Assembly (NCBI GenBank): GCA_021811205.1
Contig: JAJZPK010000076.1
Span: 1-10,786, forward strand
Length of the DNA stretch: 10,786 nucleotides
Source: Pseudomonadota bacterium
GTDB lineage: Bacteria; Pseudomonadota; Gammaproteobacteria; Burkholderiales; JABEVD01
Direction of reading: 5' to 3'
Part shown: positions 7,109-10,786 of the stretch, piece by piece
How the letters are laid out: each line of letters opens with the position of its first letter
How positions within the stretch are numbered: the first letter of the stretch is position 1
The notes under the pieces: generated by a model
Database searches by the model: none
The model's input: only the letters and a program-made list of their open reading frames with translations
What the model was told of the DNA's origin: nothing
Program-made: the position numbers and the translations under genes

Positions 7109-7396
7109 ATGAAAAAGATTGTTATCGAAGGTGAAATGACCATTTCCAGGGCATCCGAATTGAAACTTGAACTGCTTCCCGTTTACGCAACGGAAAAAAA
7201 GATCGAGATCGATCTTTCCGGTGTCTCTGAAATCGATTCTTCCGGGCTGCAGCTCATGGTGGCCATGAAGCTCGAATCCATCGCGCGAGACATCCCTCTC
7301 AGCTTCACAGGGCACAGTTCGGCCGTCCAGGATGCGCTTGAACTTGCAGATCTCGCCGGGTTCTTCGGAGATCCGGTGCTCATCACCACGCATTGA
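7109..7396 (+). CDS. STAS-domain protein in chemotaxis operon
   Basis: This 95-residue protein is a single STAS domain, the fold of SpoIIAA-type anti-sigma-factor antagonists. The hallmark is 'IDLSGVSEIDSSGLQLM' at 34-50, with the Asp43-Ser44-Ser45-Gly46 turn. A serine in this turn is the phosphorylation site in SpoIIAA/RsbV. STAS proteins located between cheY and cheA recur in chemotaxis clusters, where they probably act as small interaction modules; their partner there is not well established. No anti-sigma kinase of the HATPase type or PP2C phosphatase is encoded in the window. It sits 10 bp after cheY and 10 bp before cheA. A MlaB-like role is less likely given this context. Confidence 0.88.
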   Translation: MKKIVIEGEMTISRASELKLELLPVYATEKKIEIDLSGVSEIDSSGLQLMVAMKLESIARDIPLSFTGHSSAVQDALELADLAGFFGDPVLITTH

Positions 7397-7406
7397 GGGG
7401 GAAAAC

Positions 7407-9539
7407 ATGGATCTGGACGAGGTACTCAACACATTCGTCATTGAAGCCAGGGAATTGCTTCAGAACATGGAGGAATCCCTGCTCGACATCGAGAGAGGCG
7501 CAACTGACGGAGATGCCATCAATGCCATCTTCCGTGCCGCGCACACCATCAAGGGGTCCGCAGGGCTATTCGGTCTGGATTTCGTCGTCGGCTTCACCCA
7601 CAACGCCGAGAGCGTCCTGGACAAGGTCAGGTCGAACGAACTGAAGATGGAAGGCGAAATGGTCGCGCTGATGCTGGAGGTCTGCGACCATCTTGGCAGG
7701 CTCATCGAATGCGTCGCGCAAAACACCCTTCCTTCCGACGAAGAGGAGGTTTCCGGTGGAGCGCTGACCGCAAGGCTGACCGGCTATCTGGGCGGGGAGA
7801 AAAAGGCGGCAATTCCCGTGCAAAGCGAAGCGAAGGTCGAAAGCATCGGCGGGGAAGTCGAGTCCGACTGCTGGCACATTTCGCTCAGGTTCGGCCAGGA
7901 CGTGTTGCGCTTCGGCATGGATCCGCTCTCATTCATCCGCTACCTCGGGAAAATTGGAAGAATAGTCAGCATCCATACCCTGACCGACAAGGTTCCGCAT
8001 CTTTCTGAGATGGACCCCGAGTCCTGTTATCTGGGCTTTGAAATCGCATTCGAGAGCGATGCGGACAAGGCTTCCATCGAGAACGTCTTCGAATTTGTCC
8101 AGGATGACTGCAGGATAAGCATCCTTCCGCCGCACAGCATGATCGGAGAATACCAGGAACTCATCATGGCATTGCCAGAAGACGACATGCGCGTAGGCGA
8201 CATTCTGGTCAAGTGCGGCACCCTGACGAAGAACGAGCTCGATGAGGCATTGAGCATCCAGTCGGGACGCCCGATAGGCGAAGTGCTCGTCGAACAGAGC
8301 ATGGTCCAGGTACCCGTTGTGGAAGCGGCGCTTGAGAAGCAGAAGCAGGGAAGGGAGGCGAAAAGCGGAGAACTCAGCCTGATCCGGGTCGATTCGAACA
8401 AGCTCGATCAGCTTATCGACCTCGTCGGGGAACTCATCATAGTAGGCTCCAGCGCAAGCCTCATCGCACAGAGGGCGGGGATGTCCGATCTTCTTGAAGT
8501 CACATCGACCATGTCGCGCATGGTCGAGGAAGTCAGGGATACTGCGTTGTCCCTCAGGATGGTCCAGATCGGTGCAACCTTCAACAAATTCCAGCGCGTC
8601 GTGCGCGACGTCAGCCGCGAGCTCGGCAAGGAAATCAGGCTGGAGATCAGCGGGGCGGAAACCGAACTCGACAAGACGGTCGTCGAGAAAATCGGCGACC
8701 CGCTCACCCATCTCGTCAGAAATTCGATGGACCACGGCATCGAAGCGCTCGATGTCAGGCAGTCGAGAGGGAAGTCAGCCTGCGGCACGCTGAAGCTCAA
8801 CGCCTACCACGATTCCGGGAGCATCGTCATCGAGGTCTCGGACGACGGCGGCGGGCTCAACAGGTCGAAGATATTCGCGAAGGCCGTGGAGAAGGGGATC
8901 GTATCGCCCGATGCGGAGCTTTCCGACAAGGAGGTCTACCAGCTGATTTTCGAGGCGGGGTTCTCGACCGCGGACAAGGTGAGCAACCTGTCTGGCCGCG
9001 GCGTCGGCATGGATGTGGTGAGGCGCAACATCCAGGATCTCAGGGGAAGCATCGAGCTCGAAAGCGAGGAAGGAAAAGGAACCACGACAAGAATCCGTCT
9101 TCCGCTCACCTTGTCCATCATCGACGGCTTCCAGGTCGGGGTGGGCGAATCGAGCTACGTCATTCCGCTCGACATGGTCGTCGAATGCATCGAGCTGGAG
9201 GATGCTGAGAAGGAATCCGGCGAGTCTGGATACCTCAACCTGAGGGGGGAAGTGCTTCCCTATCTCAGGCTTCGCGATCTGTTCGAAGTGTCGGGAATGG
9301 CGCCCAAGCGTCAGAACGTGGTAGTCGTCCAGTATGCGGGAAACAGGGCAGGGCTTGTGGTGGATGCCTTGCAGGGGGAACTGCAGACCGTGATCAAGCC
9401 GCTCGGAAAAATGTTCGGGGGCGTCAGGGGAATAGGCGGTTTCACCATCCTGGGCAGCGGAGAAGTCGCGCTGATTCTGGACGTGCAGCGCCTCGTGCAG
9501 CAGGCGGGAGACCGCGAACAGAAGGTATTGGCAGTCTGA
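7407..9539 (+). CDS. cheA: Chemotaxis histidine kinase CheA with MshEN-like insert
   Basis: This 710-residue cytoplasmic kinase phosphorylates CheY in response to chemoreceptors. Its P1 Hpt domain (about 1-110) carries '[10 protein letters not shown]' with phospho-His46. Residues about 155-250 form a compact region starting '[18 protein letters not shown]', where the classical P2 CheY-binding domain would sit. Residues 262-312 contain two tandem copies of a 'GxxLVxxxxxxxxxxLxxAL' unit, resembling the GspE/MshE N-terminal repeat. P3 dimerization begins near 324 ('[19 protein letters not shown]'). P4 has N-box Asn439, a G1 box 'SDDGGGLN' at 478-485 and G2 'GRGVGMD' at 530-536. The CheW-like P5 domain runs from about 568 to 700. 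The ATG at 7407 is preceded by GAGGGGG (7395-7401). The longer open frame starting inside the STAS gene is rejected because P1 begins right at this ATG. All catalytic motifs are intact. Confidence 0.96.
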   Translation: MDLDEVLNTFVIEARELLQNMEESLLDIERGATDGDAINAIFRAAHTIKGSAGLFGLDFVVGFTHNAESVLDKVRSNELKMEGEMVALMLEVCDHLGRLIECVAQNTLPSDEEEVSGGALTARLTGYLGGEKKAAIPVQSEAKVESIGGEVESDCWHISLRFGQDVLRFGMDPLSFIRYLGKIGRIVSIHTLTDKVPHLSEMDPESCYLGFEIAFESDADKASIENVFEFVQDDCRISILPPHSMIGEYQELIMALPEDDMRVGDILVKCGTLTKNELDEALSIQSGRPIGEVLVEQSMVQVPVVEAALEKQKQGREAKSGELSLIRVDSNKLDQLIDLVGELIIVGSSASLIAQRAGMSDLLEVTSTMSRMVEEVRDTALSLRMVQIGATFNKFQRVVRDVSRELGKEIRLEISGAETELDKTVVEKIGDPLTHLVRNSMDHGIEALDVRQSRGKSACGTLKLNAYHDSGSIVIEVSDDGGGLNRSKIFAKAVEKGIVSPDAELSDKEVYQLIFEAGFSTADKVSNLSGRGVGMDVVRRNIQDLRGSIELESEEGKGTTTRIRLPLTLSIIDGFQVGVGESSYVIPLDMVVECIELEDAEKESGESGYLNLRGEVLPYLRLRDLFEVSGMAPKRQNVVVVQYAGNRAGLVVDALQGELQTVIKPLGKMFGGVRGIGGFTILGSGEVALILDVQRLVQQAGDREQKVLAV

Positions 9540-9556
9540 ATCTCAATTTCATTCAA

Positions 9557-9562
9557 AGGGGG
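9557..9562 (+). promoter_or_regulatory. Ribosome binding site of the distal chemoreceptor gene
   Basis: AGGGGG, 5 bp before the ATG at 9568, sits in a 28-bp spacer after cheA. It defines the start of a gene whose protein then opens with a charged cap and a membrane segment. Confidence 0.7.
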
Positions 9563-9567
9563 TAAAC

Positions 9568-10786
9568 ATGTTCAAGAATCTCAGGATAGGCATGAAGCTC
9601 GGCGCAGGTTTTGCGTTCGTTCTGGCGCTTCTCATCACCGTTTCGTCGATTTCGCTCATTCGCATCACGGGCATTTCTTCTTCGGCGAACGTCATCGTCA
9701 ACGATCGCATCCCCATGGTTTCCATGGCCGACGAGGTCATGAAGAACACGCTCGAAATCGGGCGATGCGTCAGGGATCTGATTCTCTCCACCGACAAGGC
9801 ATTCGAGAAATCCTGCATGGACAAGATCCAGGAGCTGAGGAAGAAGAACGCGGAACTCAACGAGAAGATCAAGCCCATGATCAGCACCGAAAAGGGGAAA
9901 GCGCTATTCGAGAAGTCGGAGCAGGCGCGGGCCAAGTTCGACGAAGTGCTGGACACGATCATGCCGCTCGCGAACAGCTCATCCCCGACCTACAGTTCCG
10001 AGAAGGCGACTGCCTACCTTTTCGGCGACTACGGAAAAGAGGCCGACGCGGACCTGGAAGCCTACACGGCTTTCGCCGATTCCCAGAAGGAATTGTCCGA
10101 CGAATCGGGCAAGGCCATCCTCGAGACGGCGAGCGCTGCGAAATCGATCGTGCTGACCATTTCCATTGCAGCAGTCGTGCTGACGATCGCCTTCGCCTGG
10201 TGGCTGACCAGGATGATCACGAGGCCGCTTGCTGAAGCCGTCGAAGTGGCCGGCCATCTTTCCGAAGGCAACCTGGCCGTGAAGGTGAGGGTGGATTCGA
10301 AGGACGAGACCGGCATGCTGCTCGAAGCGATGCAGACCATGGTGGCCAAGCTCACCCAGGTCATCACCGAAGTGCGAAATTCGGCGTCTGCGCTAGCATC
10401 GGCTTCCGAAGAAGTTTCGGCGACAGCACAGAGCATGTCCCAGGCGACTTCCGAGCAGGCGGCTTCCGTCGAGGAAACTTCCGCATCGATCGAGCAGATG
10501 ACGGCGTCCATCAGCCAGAATACGGAGAATGCCAAGGTCACTGACGGCATGGCCTCGACCGCCGCAAAACAGGCGACTGAAGGCGGGGAGTCGGTGAAGG
10601 ATACGGTCGAGGCGATGAAGCAGATTGCAGACAAGATCAGCATCATCGACGACATCGCTTATCAGACGAATCTGCTTGCCCTGAATGCGGCGATCGAAGC
10701 TGCACGGGCAGGGGAGCACGGCAAGGGATTCGCGGTGGTCGCGGCCGAAGTGAGGAAGCTCGCCGAGCGCAGCCAGGTCGCGGCCC
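9568..10786 (+). CDS. Methyl-accepting chemotaxis protein, 4HB-HAMP type, 3' partial
   Basis: This chemoreceptor is cut by the right edge; 406 residues are visible. After '[12 protein letters not shown]' comes TM1 (about 12-32). A periplasmic region of about 33-190, mostly predicted helical, follows and looks like a four-helix-bundle (4HB_MCP) sensor. It includes an '[11 protein letters not shown]' segment with Arg66 and Arg69, near where Tar/Tsr-like receptors place ligand arginines. TM2 is at about 194-213. HAMP begins at 'TRPLAEAV' and ends near 265. A Gln/Glu/Ser-rich stretch, '[17 protein letters not shown]', is a probable methylation helix. The signalling tip '[19 protein letters not shown]' spans 365-383, and the sequence breaks off in the descending helix. 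The ligand is unknown. It follows cheA by 28 bp, the place where cheW often sits in such operons. Any C-terminal CheR/CheB tether is outside the window. Confidence 0.95.
   Translation, partial: MFKNLRIGMKLGAGFAFVLALLITVSSISLIRITGISSSANVIVNDRIPMVSMADEVMKNTLEIGRCVRDLILSTDKAFEKSCMDKIQELRKKNAELNEKIKPMISTEKGKALFEKSEQARAKFDEVLDTIMPLANSSSPTYSSEKATAYLFGDYGKEADADLEAYTAFADSQKELSDESGKAILETASAAKSIVLTISIAAVVLTIAFAWWLTRMITRPLAEAVEVAGHLSEGNLAVKVRVDSKDETGMLLEAMQTMVAKLTQVITEVRNSASALASASEEVSATAQSMSQATSEQAASVEETSASIEQMTASISQNTENAKVTDGMASTAAKQATEGGESVKDTVEAMKQIADKISIIDDIAYQTNLLALNAAIEAARAGEHGKGFAVVAAEVRKLAERSQVAA

Noticed and set aside
7929..8735. 268-residue open frame on the - strand
   Set aside because: It is antisense to cheA, whose domains are unambiguous on the + strand; the product shows no family motif.
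9724..9818. Disulfide or metal site from Cys67 and Cys83 in the periplasmic part of the last chemoreceptor
   Set aside because: Two isolated cysteines 16 residues apart in a helical bundle are too little evidence.

Overview
The window is a dense signal-transduction island from a motile Gram-negative bacterium. All ten genes lie on the + strand. The moderately GC-rich codon use, the strong AGGAGG-type ribosome sites and the CheA architecture (a non-canonical region between P1 and P3) suggest a proteobacterium, perhaps a betaproteobacterium of Nitrosomonadales type. That placement is inference from family memory, not a database result.

Block 1 (1-5052) is a four-gene two-component set. It starts with the 3' part of a large PAS/PAS/GAF histidine kinase that is open at the window's left edge. 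Next come a stand-alone Rcp1-like receiver, a soluble REC-PAS-PAS-HisKA_3 kinase, and a NarL/FixJ-family DNA-binding regulator. The genes are 7 bp apart or overlap (16 bp, then ATGA), so they are probably co-transcribed and translationally coupled. The likely flow is kinase 1 to the small receiver and possibly to the receiver at the front of kinase 2. Kinase 2 would then phosphorylate the NarL-type regulator, which changes transcription. One PAS domain of kinase 2 carries four cysteines within eight residues, a possible redox or metal site.

The only real intergenic gap (5053-5188, 136 bp) holds two TTTTC...GAAAA inverted repeats. The first starts 2 bp after the stop of block 1.

Block 2 (5189 to the right edge) is a chemotaxis operon: a divergent single-domain receiver, a short membrane-anchored chemoreceptor without a periplasmic sensor, cheY, a STAS-domain protein, cheA, and a classical four-helix-bundle/HAMP chemoreceptor cut by the right edge. 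No cheW, cheR, cheB, cheD or cheZ is visible; some may lie downstream.

Most notable points: the short chemoreceptor has a FQDxxxQ motif matching the CheZ phosphatase active-site pattern, plus an acidic tail ending in Phe-Phe. CheA has a tandem MshEN-like (GspE N-terminal-like) repeat between its phosphotransfer and dimerization domains, a possible c-di-GMP input. The PAS cysteine cluster sits in a kinase whose partner is a NarL-type regulator, which recalls NreB/NreC. These are hypotheses from motif reading. No previously unknown complete system can be claimed from the sequence alone.
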